A stretch of DNA of 64,000 nt, from assembly GCA_028023455.1 (NCBI GenBank), contig JAQFVV010012424.1, positions 1,036,001 through 1,100,000 on the forward strand. Reading direction: 5' to 3'. Positions within the stretch are counted from its first letter, which is position 1. Every line of letters begins with the position of its first letter. The stretch is from Epiperipatus broadwayi (Eukaryota > Onychophora > Udeonychophora > Euonychophora > Peripatidae). Positions 49,096-62,066 of the stretch are shown piece after piece. Position numbers and translations under genes: made by a program. The notes beneath the pieces are model-generated. The model was given only the letters and a program-made list of their open reading frames with translations. It was not told the origin of the DNA and ran no database searches.

Positions 49096-51176
49096 CTTTA
49101 CTTTTATTATGGATTGAGACATATTCAAAATTCTGGTTTTACTTAATGATAATATTTATGTAAATTCAAACTGAGACCACACAACTTATCTAGAAAAAAA
49201 CAACTGACTATTATTAATAAATCACCAATCAAAAAGTCGTTAAAAAAATTCTTCAAGAAGTCTTGTCTTTGTTCCAATTGAAATTAACTATCTCTATATT
49301 TTCTTTTTGGTATGCCCTTAAATGATACCCTCGTTTTAATATAAAATTTTAAAGAAACCACAGATTCTTCTCCAATCATAAATTGCCAGAAGAAGTACTT
49401 TGGTCTTCCTTATTTTAAAGTTCCTCTCTTTAATCAAAAATCCATGGATAATTTTTGAGTAAAATTTAAATTATTGTATTAAACAGAAATGTAATAGAAA
49501 AATTTTTTATAAAAAGACCACAACATTCAAAAGTAAATGTGAAAGAAAAGTACTAAAAAACGTCAATAACGTAAAAGTAATAGTAATAAAAATGATTTAA
49601 TAAAATGTTGAGTAATAATAATTAAAGATTGCGAAATAAATAAGATTATAATATATAAAATCAAATGTAAAATTGTCGAACGCTGAAATGTTAAAATAAA
49701 TAAAGTGCTTATAATAAGAAATAATTTATAATTTTTATAAAAGAAAATTTATAATAATAATAAAAATGTTCAATCACAAAATTTACGCGAGTCAATTCAC
49801 ATCTATTAGAATAACAATAAACTTATATATTTAGTAAAATAATGCAATGATATGTTTAGTAAACAAGTATTGTCATGAATGATATCTGTTCAGCTAGCAA
49901 ACCTGACATCCTCTTACTATGACAGATTGTTATCATGGCCCTGCATTAGGCATGTACAGATCATTTTGCCAACAGGGTTCAACATGTTCAAACATGTTTC
50001 AACTTAGTGTAGCATTTAAAATCATACAAGGCTTATAATAATTATTATAATTTTGCATGGAACACTTATTGACTCTATACAAAACCCTATTGTTCTATGG
50101 CGCATAGTTTAGGGATGGTGAGTCAAGCATTACCTTTCGATCATTTATTTCATGTACATTGAGAGCATTATAAGCAGATTGTTTTAATACTCCAATGGGT
50201 AAGCAAATCTTCATAATGTTTTTTTTTTTACTATTTGTAAATTTAGAAACTGAATGAAATTTCTTTTATCCCAAATTTTGTTTATACAGTTTTGCTGCAA
50301 TTTCAAAAATACGTTAGTTTTGATTAAATTAAGCTTACGTCTTAGAGATATACATTTATTTCATTAAATTTATTAAACAAATCTGTCAAATAAGCTATAT
50401 TGTGATTGGAATCAATTAAGTTGGCTTGTAATGCATAATTTTTTTAAAAAACTCTAGCACTATGAAAACAATCCAAACAGACACCTTTTAATAGCCAATG
50501 AACTTCTGCAGAAAAGAGTGAGATTAAATTTTTCATCGTTTTCAATTCAAAGTTGTCCAAACAATCTGTCATTCAAAGAATTTTTTCTGATTTTATTGAT
50601 TGCTTTCCATACATATAAAATTCATGTGAATGTATGTTTATTCGTGATGTTTTCATGTGTATCCGTGTGAATGTATGTTTGTTCATAAAGCTGTCACATG
50701 TCAAATTCACAATTGAAAAAAAAAAACCTTTACATTTGTTTTCATAAATAAATAATTTAGAGGCTTAATTTGATTACAAGCATTTTATTTAAAGCAAGTA
50801 ATTCTGCGGAGTAAAAAAAAAAGTTAAAGTAACCAATTAAAAAAAGCTATTACAGAAATGACAGCCTTGGCTAGGAAGTAATTCTGCCAATAACAAACTG
50901 TAATATAAAAATGGCGGTCCTTCATACCAGAAAATTTATCATATAATTCCATCATTAATAAACTGTAATACAAAAATGATGGCCTTCTAGGTTGGTTACA
51001 TTTATTATATTTACATAATATTAAAATCTTTTGTTTAATTTACATTAAATCTTAAATTTTTTTTATTAAAGCAACAAATTAAAAAAAAACGTTGGCCTTT
51101 CCAGGTTGAGTACATCAGGTAATAATATAATAACCTATGTAGGCATTCATTTAGAGTTTTTTTTTCATATGTCATA
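49096..51176. other. AT-rich DNA with weak tandem similarity
   Basis: Around 50840-51110 three decayed segments share AAACTGTAATAYAAAAATG and GGCCTTCTAGGTTG-like sequence. Otherwise nothing was recognised. Confidence 0.35.
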
Positions 51177-51255
51177 GTATCGACCAGGATGTGAACCCAC
51201 AACCGTCTGCAACCAATTACTTGCTTGCAAGGCAGTTGCAATGACATCTCAGCTT
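51177..51255 (-). mobile_element. Decayed tRNA-derived SINE (S1 family)
   Basis: The minus strand reads GCTGAGATGTCATTGCAACT, GCCTTGCAAGCA, GGTTGTGGGTTCACATCCTG and GTCGATACTATGACATATG followed by A residues. It aligns with the copy at 41.1 kb through CpG-to-TpG/CpA changes and a small insertion. Confidence 0.75.
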
Positions 51256-51577
51256 ATTTAGTTTTGGCAATATTGATAATAAATGATATAGAGTACTGTG
51301 AATTTATTCAGAGCCACTTTTTAAAAATATGTAAGGAAATCTCTAACATCCTATCATTGCTGGAACACTATCAGTAGCATCTTTTAAGATATTAATCAAG
51401 AAAATTGTTTTAAAAAACTTTTCCAATACCAATTATTATTTAGTATCAGTTTCCAAATTTTTAGAAAATAATAGTTCTTAACAATTTATTTCTTCATTTG
51501 TGAATTACATATTAATTGACTCATCAATGTGTATAAAAAACTGATATTTTTTAAATATTTAATAAGTCTTGTAACAG

Positions 51578-51828
51578 TCAGAAAACGTGTGACTCATAAA
51601 CATAATGCAGAATTCGACCACCACACAGAACAGCCACACCATCGAGGTAGCGAAGCCATCCGTGGTACTGAGTTCGAACATAGTTTGTCAGTTCCACAAT
51701 ACAATCCACGAAACAACGCATCTGCTGCGACATTAGTAAATATTTCTTTAGGCACAGTGGTCAGGGATATGCAAGAGATTCATGATTTTATTTTCGAGTT
51801 AGCCAATAATCAAACTAATATTAGTTAA
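51578..51828 (+). other. Candidate terminal exon, unrecognised protein
   Basis: This stretch has about ten CpG dinucleotides in 240 bp, while neighbouring DNA has almost none. The plus-strand frame is open from before a possible acceptor (TTGTAACAG, AG at 51576-51577). It reads through SLSVPQYNPRNNASAATLVN and MQEIHDFIFELANNQTNIS to a TAA at 51826-51828. AATAAA follows at about 51868. I do not recognise the protein. The other frames are also fairly open, so strand is uncertain. It may instead be part of an unrecognised mobile element. Confidence 0.35.
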
Positions 51829-52443
51829 ACATTCGTATTTATATAATCGAGGAAATATTATATAGAATGGGTATCGAATAAATGAAACGTAACTGCAGAC
51901 GTATAGTTTAAAATTATTTATTAACACATTTTAATAAGATCATTTACTAACAATATTTTATGGATTAAAAGCTTCAGTAGCAGGATTTGCGACATGATTG
52001 TATTTTAAAGAATACATTTATTTATTTGTTTACAAAAAAAAAATTCATTTATTTGAAGGCATAATCGAGCTACCTAAAATTCTCGAGTAAGTATTTCTAA
52101 TGCATGACTGGAGGGATTTATACCTTTGCAATGCAAGAGTCTAAAGTAAGATTTAAGAGTAGCGGTGGACATATATTTATTTAATTAAAATATTTATTTT
52201 ATGACTAAGGGCAAACATTTATTTGAGAGTGAATTATGAAGATAATGCAGAGGTGGAGTGATATATAGAATAATAAAATTAAGTAAAGGAACACGTGGTG
52301 CGCTTTAGAAAGGCGATATGGAATGGCAGTATATCGAAACTGCAATGCCGTGAATGAGTTTATAAGAATGTCGGGCTGGTCTCTGCCATCAGCCCGACAA
52401 AGTAAGGTGTCACATAAGCATAACCAGGGACAAGTGGTCCATG

Positions 52444-52581
52444 TCACAGTTTGCTGGCTGGCTGCATGATGTCGTCAAGTCCTACGGGAGCACCCATTAT
52501 GTCTGCTTGTGTAGGACGACTGGGGTTAATTTCAACCCTGAAGAATCTGGAAATTTCACGGCGGAATGGGTCATCACATCT
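52444..52581 (-). other. Candidate terminal exon on minus strand, unrecognised protein
   Basis: After an acceptor-like TTTTAG (AG at 52583-52582) the minus strand reads 45 codons to TGA (52444-52446). They start RCDDPFRREISRFFRVEI and continue NPSRPTQADIMGAPVGLDDI to the end MQPASKL. Codon use is rich in C/G third positions and CpG, unlike flanking DNA. AATAAA lies on the minus strand at 52218-52223, about 220 nt downstream of the stop. Together with 51578-51828 this would make two convergent 3' ends about 600 bp apart. Upstream exons were not identified with confidence. Confidence 0.4.
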
Positions 52582-53179
52582 CTAAAATGTAACACATGTA
52601 TAATGTATAAATGATTATGATAAGATTTAAATAGATTTCTAACTCGGCCCTACATTATCAACATTTACTAAAAAACGTTGGCGACTCTCAAAGAAATGTA
52701 ATTTGATGGAATTATTCATTAAGATTTAATAAATACAAAACATGTCTAAACTGGGAATGATTACAACTAATATGCCAGCCATTTGCGAAATAGTAGACCC
52801 TGCATTACAATAAATGATGCATTGAATGCGTGTCGATTTATATGAAAGTTAAGTTATTTATGAAAGTAAATATTAATGAAAATTTGACATGCATTCACTG
52901 TTTCAAGCGATCATAGATTTAAACTTTGAAAATAGAGACAATTATGAGCATGCAATAATTAAATAATAAATATATATAAAATGTAGATTTTAGAAATACA
53001 CACCCAAGAAAGATAGAATGAAGTAAGCTAGATGATTAGAGAAATTTACACATTAAGTTAATTATTCAGTTTTAGTTATACATATGGTAGTTTTTACATT
53101 TTATAATTTAGATAAATAGTATGAAGAAGAGCTATAGCATATTATTAGAGTACTCTAGAGTTTGAATGCAGACAGGTAC

Positions 53180-53327
53180 CTGTTTTATAAAAAGTTTTCC
53201 GAGTCCATTGGTTTAGTGGCAAATAGTTCACGAGTGGTAATTCTTTCTTGTATTTAGATATTTCATTTACTTTAACAGCAGCAGCAGCTTTCTCATTTAT
53301 TTCAGGCAGCAGATCTTCATGGTGAAT
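53180..53327 (-). other. Weak exon-like open stretch
   Basis: The minus-strand frame reads IHHEDLLPEINEKAAAAVKV and continues NEISKYKKELPLVNYLPLN, then QWTRKTFYKTG. It stops at a donor-like ACAG-GTACCT (junction 53180/53179). An adjacent frame just upstream (LDYSPSGDGLSDAELSIARH, about 53390-53331) would join it with a one-base shift. This suggests either a frameshifted pseudogene or an exon boundary. Moderate CpG content supports old coding sequence. The function was not recognised. Confidence 0.25.
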
Positions 53328-54118
53328 TTATGACGGGCAATGGAAAGTTCGGCATCCGATAGGCCATCTCCCGATGGAGAATAATCTAGGTGCTTTTACT
53401 CAGTCATACCTTGGCAGGAACAATTTATTTTTATATTTTGGAGACTCTCAGTGATCGAGAGCAAAGCTAAAGTTTAACTGAATGTCCCCAGCAAGTCTAA
53501 GATGGCCTCTTTTCTTATCTTGATCTCTCACATTTTTTGTTAAGGTATTTTTAGGTTCTACTTAATCTGCCCTGAGAATAATCAATGCATTTTGTTGGTT
53601 TTAATTATAAAGATAGCTGCCGTTCTATTGTTTACACTTTACATTTACTAATTACATTTTGGGGAATTTTTCTTTAATTAATCCATTATCTATCACTGAC
53701 TGATGCTTTTAAATTTCAAAGACAAAAAGGGAACATAAGATTATTTTAACTTTTAATTAAATATTACATCAGATTTTTTTAGAATTATTATTAAACGAAA
53801 TTTAAACAAAGCAATAAATACGAACTTTATAATCCAAAATAAATGATTAAAATTATACAAAATTATATAACTAAAAGAAATCTAAATTATATTATTTTAT
53901 CCCTATTTATTGCCTTTAATTTGAGATCGAAATGTGTGCATGTTTATGCTGAATTCTACATATATTTATACATTTTTAATAATGCTATACACACAATTCG
54001 ATACCAAAAAGTTTAAATTTGGGCGGGGTAGACCAGTCAGTGAGAGATGACAGAAAAAGGTGAAACTTAAGATTCGAATACGAATCTTACTGTTTCAATC
54101 TTAAACATCTTGTTTGTA

Positions 54119-54350
54119 TTACTGCTCAAATAAATTTTCTTGGATAATATTAAATGCTAGCTTGTGTAGCAAAGGGCATAATTTTTCATTTATAGTGGTT
54201 AGAATTAGTTCTTCCCCAATAGTATCTAGTTTTCCAGATTTAACACTTGATAATAAATTGTAAGAAGCATGCAACATATCTTCATCTTGTCTGGATGCTA
54301 TTAAAAATAATTTTGACAATGCTAATAGAATACTGATGTACTTGGCTATC
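54119..54350 (-). other. Open frame of uncertain status
   Basis: About 76 codons open after an AG at about 54351-54352, reading IAKYISILLALSKLFLIASR and continuing QDEDMLHASYNLLSSVKSG. The frame ends IIQENLFEQ and a stop. It is Leu/Ile-rich and helix-prone. Frames of this length are expected by chance a few times in DNA of this size and composition, so the evidence is weak. Confidence 0.2.
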
Positions 54351-54639
54351 TACATGCTATTTTTTTCTTTAACTGTATCTTTAAAACACTGCATCTATAT
54401 CATGGAATAATAATGGGATAACTAATTGATAAATTTATTATTCAACATACTAGGTGGGGGGGGGGGTTACTTTTGAAAAATTAATTTTAAAATAAATTTG
54501 ATGTTCTTCAGTGATATTGTTCAAATGCTTTTACTTGAAAAAAAAATTAAAATGTAATTTCATTTGTTTATTTAAATTTTATTATTATTATTATTTAGAG
54601 TTTTTTTGAACAAAAAAATGTCAAAATAAACTTTCTTAC

Positions 54640-55010
54640 ATTCTTCATTTAAGACTTCAGGTCATCTTTTATGTATAAAAAAAAAGCCAGGGGAGGGGGT
54701 TAGCACAATTTGATTTGTATTGTCCATCCATGCTGCCAAATTAATCTGTCCATATAAATTGATAATGCTTTTTGGGGGTGTTCATTTAAATTATTTTATT
54801 TTTTTAGATGAAAAAATAAAATAAAAATAAATCTGACCTTCATTTGGACTTCAGGTTGTCAATGATGGAGAAAAGAAAGCTAAAAGGAAGTTTAAAGTGG
54901 TTTGATTTTCATTGTACATCTATGCTGCCAAATTACTTGGTCAATATAAAGTGGAAATACCTTTGTATTTTTGTGAAGTAAAAAATAGTAACTATCAGGC
55001 AGTGAAAATC
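54640..55010. repeat. Diverged tandem repeat of about 190 bp, two units
   Basis: Both units contain GACTTCAGGT, GGTTTGATTT- or AATTTGATTTGTATTG-like sequence, and CATGCTGCCAAATTAATCTG / TATGCTGCCAAATTACTTGG followed by TATAAA. Confidence 0.6.
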
Positions 55011-55809
55011 CGCAAAAAATGTTTCATTTTAAGTTTCTTTTAATTTGTTGTTTCAAAGACAACCATTTTATTTTTACTGGGATTTTTTGATTTGTAATTT
55101 GGATTGAATGAAGCTGACAATCCTTTTGCCCTTTAGTAGTATTGTTTTCATAAAAGATAATATCAGCACTTACAATTCACTGTCCTTTTTTTGTTTATCT
55201 CTCACTTTTTCAAAACCAAATAAGAAATTACAACATTTTAAAAGTAATAAAAATAAAAACTCCAAACAAATCTTGGGTTTTCAAATAAGAATAAGAAGTT
55301 GTTTGAAATTAGATGTAAATTAATTTGTAAGTCAATATTAGGTAATTATTATGTGAGAAATCAATCTTGGAAACTTAGAATCAACAATATTTTCCCTCTC
55401 TTTCACTTGCAGTTCCCCCTACCTGCCATCACACATTTTTCAAAACCAAATAAGAAATTGAAAACACAAATAATGCTAAAAGTTTGAGAAGAAAAAATCT
55501 ATCATTGAAAAGTAACAAGAGGTTTTAGATTAAACACTGAGTTTATAAATGATGTCATCAGAGTATTATTATGATAAGCCCATTTGTCCAAATTAAAATA
55601 ATCAAATTTCCTGATTAGTCATCCTAGCATTCTGTCATGACATCAAAGTAGTGTTAAAGACAATATGAAAGAGAAAATAGAATGTAGATAGCTGAGTATA
55701 ATGTTTCTTGCTAACAGTCTTAAATTACTTTTTAAAGTGCTTGAAAATAAAATAATCCTTATTTTTCTTATCAGGGTGAATTTTTATCAAATATTCTTGT
55801 AACTAAAAA

Positions 55810-56255
55810 TGAGTCATACATCACATGACTTAACTTAATAAGCTTATACTTATAAAAACTAAAAACCATGCAATAGCTCTAAAAAGCTTTATTAATAAAT
55901 GCCACAAGAGAAAGCATTCAAAAGTCTCTATTTAGAAATTATCCATATCCTCAGACTGGTTTCATGCTTTTGGCATTCCTCAGTGAGGCACTAGGATATT
56001 CCACATTCCGATCCAAAATACAAACTCAAAGCCAGTACTTATCTGATAGTTAACTTTTAAGTAGACAATCTGAAATTTTCAGACATCTGTATGTCTTCAA
56101 ACCCAGATATCCAACCTAAATAGCTATATGGGGCTGAGAATTTTTCAGCCAAATCATATATGAATAGCTTTTGCAATATAACCTTATTTAAGACTTAAAA
56201 GCAAAAGTTATTATAATAGCTAAAAATAGGTCATTTATCATGTGACTTAATTTTT
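55810..56255. mobile_element. Diverged relative of fold-back family F1
   Basis: It is bordered by ATCACATGACTTAA (left) and TCATGTGACTTAA (right). It contains CTCAGACTGGTTTCATGCTT and TTCCTCAGTGAGGCAC, which correspond to the F1 core CCCAGACTAGTTTCTAGCTT and ATCAGTGAGG-type blocks. No second arm is preserved. Confidence 0.45.
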
Positions 56256-56926
56256 TTTTTTTTTAATATTTTTGTAATTTTGAAAATTTCACAATTTTAT
56301 TTGATACATTGTTTTTTTTTTTTTTTTATAATATCAGACACATCAGTAATATATTATTTGTAGGTGAATAAATAAAACAATAGTTCAAATATTCAATACC
56401 ATATTATATACACTTTTTTCCGCCATGATATTGTCTGTAAAAATGATATCGTTTATATATTTATTTATTATAATAGGGTATAAAATTATCAAAAGATATA
56501 ATAGTTTATATAATTGAAAAGATTCAATTTTTCAAATTGAGTAATTTTTTTGTAGTAGTTGTGTTATTAGAATAATACTCATGCCATTAAATATGCAATG
56601 GCTTTTGAGTGAGATGACAAAAAATATATAAACTAAAATACTAATGAAACAAATAAACCAGGTTTTCTTCTTTATTCAGGATTAAATATATATACAAGTG
56701 GGGGGGGGGGGACGACGACGACGCAAAAATAACTGGAAATTTTATAATAAAAAAATTGTATATTTATTTTTAGGTGTTGCAAATTGAATCATTTTCAAAG
56801 CATAATTTATTTAATGCAGTGCATTAATCTAAATATCATTTTCACTTTTCTAAGTAGTCCTGAACACTTGCAAAGTAACGCATTTTAACTCCTCCATGAT
56901 TTTTTTCTTCACCATTTTTAAGACCG

Positions 56927-58227
<1,301 letters not shown>

Positions 58228-58320
58228 AGCTAGAAGCTCTGAAGAAGACTGTTGGTCAGTCAAAACTTTTAAAAAATATTATCGAGAAATAAATAAGAAA
58301 TGATGCATTGTAAAAAATAA
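58228..58320 (+). repeat. Dispersed hairpin-tail sequence (P1 motif)
   Basis: CTCTGAAGAAG, stem GACTG/CAGTC with loop TTGGT, then AAAACTTTTAAAAAA and GAGAAATAAATAAGAAATGA ending GCATTG. It is the clearest hairpin of the subfamily that also includes 44585-44670. Confidence 0.65.
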
Positions 58321-59735
58321 CTATAGAAAATTTATTATATGATATTGGTGGGTAAATAAAAATTATATAAAAGATAATCATACGTAAATTACTATTTTAT
58401 TGAAACAATAGATTTTGATTTGTAAGTGATCATAGTCTATAAAGATTCAATATATTGATTTTGAATTAATATTTTTAATTACTTATTGAAGCTGCACTAT
58501 TATTAACTGTTTGCCACAGAATTCAGCATTAATCTAAATATGATTTCATATGTGCTACTCTATTTATAGTATTGCAATGCAAATAAATTATTACACACAC
58601 AGTCTTGCCGATTCATGTTGGACTATCCCAGGACACATTCTCTTGCTAATACTTATTCATTAAAGCTGTCAATGGATTTGACCATTGGTTAATTAAGAAT
58701 TTGCATATGTTTATCTGTAAAATAAAATAATCAAGGTGACTTAAACTCTATAATATCAATGAATGAAACATATACAAATAGTTTTTCAAAACTTTCTTTA
58801 TGCTTTCATGACACCCTATTTTTATTCAAGATCACAAATTTAATTCTGATGCTACTATAATTTCTGAATCCTTCCAGCTCAGCAATAGGAAGCAATATTT
58901 CTTATTTTGGAAGCACTATCTTAAAGTATAATAAACGGAAGCATTTAAATGCTTTCTATTAGACAGTTAATTAAGATTTAATACATACATATATATGTGT
59001 GTGTGTATATGAAAAGTTTTATGATGTAGAGACAGCAAATCCACATGTAATGTCTGTGATTTGGAGTTCAAATGCAATCTAAATAAATTTCTTTTCAGGA
59101 AGCATAAGATTTTTAAGTAGCTGGCCCAAATTCAACCCATATAACTATTTAACATTGATCAGTAAATGGTTATCTTGCTATTATTAGTTAGAGAGTTAAA
59201 CAAACATGGAAAATGGTTCAAGCTATAGAGAATCAGTTTCTTTATAAGGGATAATGGAGAAGCCTTTTCTTGCATTGAGTTTCTTTAAAAAGATTTATTT
59301 TATACTTATATATTATAAAAAGATAACAATGAATACAGTCAATGAGATGATCGTTGATTAACTTGAGTCCCAAACTGGACTGCCAAATTTATGTAATCAT
59401 GTAAAGTTACTCTTAATTCCTTTTCAAAATCAGTTTTTGTTTGAAGACATGAAGTTAATTATACCACAGGCATCAATTTAGAAAAAAAAACCAGTCTAAT
59501 ATCCCAACACTGACTTGCTGTTTATTATACTCCTAGATTTTTTTGACTTAGTAGTCAGATCATAAGATTTAAAAAAAATATATGATCACTTAATCATAGG
59601 TAACATAAACAGAAAGAATTGTGTTGTGAACAAAAAATTCAAAATTAGATTTTAATAATAAACAGAGTTCAATAACAAGAAAAAAGTATTTATAATAGAT
59701 ATATTAATGTAACTATAGTCATTGTTTACTGACTA

Positions 59736-59971
<236 letters not shown>

Positions 59972-59976
<5 letters not shown>

Positions 59977-61065
59977 ATATAAAAAACAAAATAAAATATC
60001 AATCAACACAATTTTTTTTAGAACATTGCTTCTTCAATCTTTTATTTATTAAAATACATTATGAAAAGATTTAAACTACATGAGAATTTCAGTGTGCATA
60101 AGGTAATACACACTGACTGAAATACATCTTGGAAAATATGTATTTTCAATATAAATATGAATATTATAAAAGTTAATGAATCTTAAGTTTATAAACAGAA
60201 AAATTATTTTAATGTAAGTTAAAATAATACAAACAAATTATAAAGAAAATTGTTAAAATATTTTAAATGTCATATAGAACCCTTGTTATTTCTTACCTAG
60301 GATTTACCATATAATTCAATGTGTCCCTACATTTTAAATTACACCAGCCATATAACAATCATTTCTCCCTTGAAAATGATTTTATTTCTAGTATTTCAAA
60401 TATGATGATGTTTCACTATAACTATTTATTGAATTAATTTCTCTAAATTATTGGCAGATTTCTGTATAAATAATTTTCTTGTATTATGGCCTGTTTTGAC
60501 TTATATACAAAGTTGAATGAGTTTCCTTAATCAAAACATCCACCATAAGTGCTTCTAGTTAATAATACTGTTTACACACACGCAGCTCTCTATATGTTGG
60601 AGATGAGATATCCGATCAGTCTTTGGCTACATGGGATGACAGAATGAATAATCAAAAGGTTTGCTAGATGGTTATAATTGCAGTCCTATGAATAATAGCA
60701 ATAGTGGCTACTATTAACTTGTACATTTACCCTCTTGCTACTTTCCTCTTCAATTCTCAACTAAAAATGATTCGTAAGGCTACATGAGTTTATTTATAAT
60801 CTTCTACTTGTTCATTGAACAATCAACTCATTATCAACATTGATTAAGCCAACTTTACAAAGTTTATTATTTTAAAATGAATAAAAGTATAATTGGAAAA
60901 AAAAGTTACAAATAAATTCAAATACACTAATTTTAATCAAAGTAATCTCTTTACATAATATTAAATTTAATTAGATTTCAAATAATTTTTTTTAAAAATT
61001 GATATCATACATTAGTTTATATTTTAAATCAAAGAAGAAAAAGGAATTAATTCATTTCATAATTA
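59972..61065. other. AT-rich DNA without recognisable feature
   Basis: No feature is supported. Confidence 0.4.
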
Positions 61066-61540
61066 AGTAAAGAAGAGAGTGGAACCGCTCTTTTCTTGTT
61101 AAATTCTCTGTCCCAATGCTTACGATTTGATTGGCTGTTGGTTTTCATAAGCGCTTGAGAAATTTGCACTCTCTCAATTTAATTTCAACATTGACTGCAC
61201 TTTATAAAATAATATTATTTACATATATTGCTGCAAAGTTATAACATCGAAAAACTACTGTGTAGTAAATCGAAAGATTTCATGCTGTATGTTTATAATT
61301 TGAACTCAGTGAATTAAGTGTGATGATATTTAAGATTCATGCTTTAAGATATAAGTACTTTGGACTGGCTTGGATATATAGAAAGACAAGTAAAGAAGAG
61401 AGTGGAACCACTCTTTTCTTGTTAAATTCTCTGTCCCAGTGCTTAAGATTTCATTGGCTGTTGGTTGTCATAAGCGCTTGAGAAATTTGCACTCTCTCAA
61501 TTTAATTTCAATATCGACTGTGCTTTATAAAATAATATAA
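61066..61540 (+). promoter_or_regulatory. Duplicated promoter-like cassette
   Basis: Two direct repeats of about 152 bp (61066-61217 and 61389-61540) are about 95% identical. Each has a small palindrome AGAGTGG-AA-CC(A/G)CTCT, an ATTGG (inverted CCAAT box, 61130 and 61453) and, about 70 bp on, a TATA-like TTTATAAAAT (61201 and 61524). Spacing of these boxes is what a Pol II promoter would show. No transcript unit is evident downstream, so they could also be ends of an unrecognised mobile element. Confidence 0.4.
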
Positions 61541-61720
61541 TTAAAAACAAAACAAAACAAAAAAAAACAAAACAAAAAAAACAACTTATATAGACTAATA
61601 AAACATTTAGCATTTTTACAAGAATTTATAATGGTTTATTTTAATATTTGAAATACAGGCATTCTTCATATAACTAGACCTTAATTGTAAATATATAATG
61701 AGTACTATATATGTGTGGGA

Positions 61721-61905
61721 GTTAATAGTCTGGATCAATTGATGAGTGCTGGTTCAGCACAAAATATATATATTGGTGATTATTTATCTTTTCTACATGT
61801 ATGTAGTCATGTGTATCAGTGGTATGAAATAGAGTGGATAGTTGAAGGGTTTTTGAAAATCTGTGTTCAAATCCCCTATATTTATAATAGATTATTTTAA
61901 ATACA
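61721..61905 (+). mobile_element. Hammerhead-SINE family (H1) copy B: ribozyme relic plus tRNA-like body
   Basis: The ribozyme portion is 61724-61784, described separately. Downstream come CTACATGTATGTAGTCATGT, then an A-box-like TATCAGTGGTATGA (61814-61827) and a B-box GTTCAAATC (61865-61873) about 50 bp later. These boxes match internal Pol III promoter consensus and the D-arm and T-arm style of tRNA-derived SINEs. Confidence 0.65.
61724..61784 (+). ncRNA. Type I hammerhead ribozyme relic (copy B)
   Basis: Stem I outer: AATAGTC (61724-61730) pairs with GATTATT (61778-61784), one G-U. A 5/2 internal loop follows. Inner CAA (61736-61738) pairs with TTG (61773-61775). The core is TTGATGA (61739-61745; C3 changed to T). 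Stem II is GTGCTG/CAGCAC (61746-61751, 61755-61760) with loop GTT. AAAA replaces GAAA. Stem III is ATA/TAT with a 2-nt loop. The residue at the cleavage position is A (61772). Relative to copy A, stems I, II and III all show paired changes that keep base pairing. Confidence 0.7.
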
Positions 61906-62066
61906 TTTAAGACCTGTATCAAATGCGCCTTGAAATTTATAATAGTCAAGCAATATCTTTATTTTGCTGATAGAGGGACCTCTCAAATCATGACACAAGA
62001 TAGTGACTTTTATAAATTTCAAGGTGGATTTGATACATGTTATAGCCTGTCTTAAAAGTATTTATG
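61905..62066. repeat. Small inverted repeat
   Basis: GACCTGTATCAAATGCGCCT and TGAAATTTATAATAGTCA pair with TGACTTTTATAAATTTCA and AGGTGGATTTGATACATG. The outer parts AATACATTTAAGAC / GTCTTAAAAGTATT also pair. It directly abuts the H1 copy. Confidence 0.7.
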
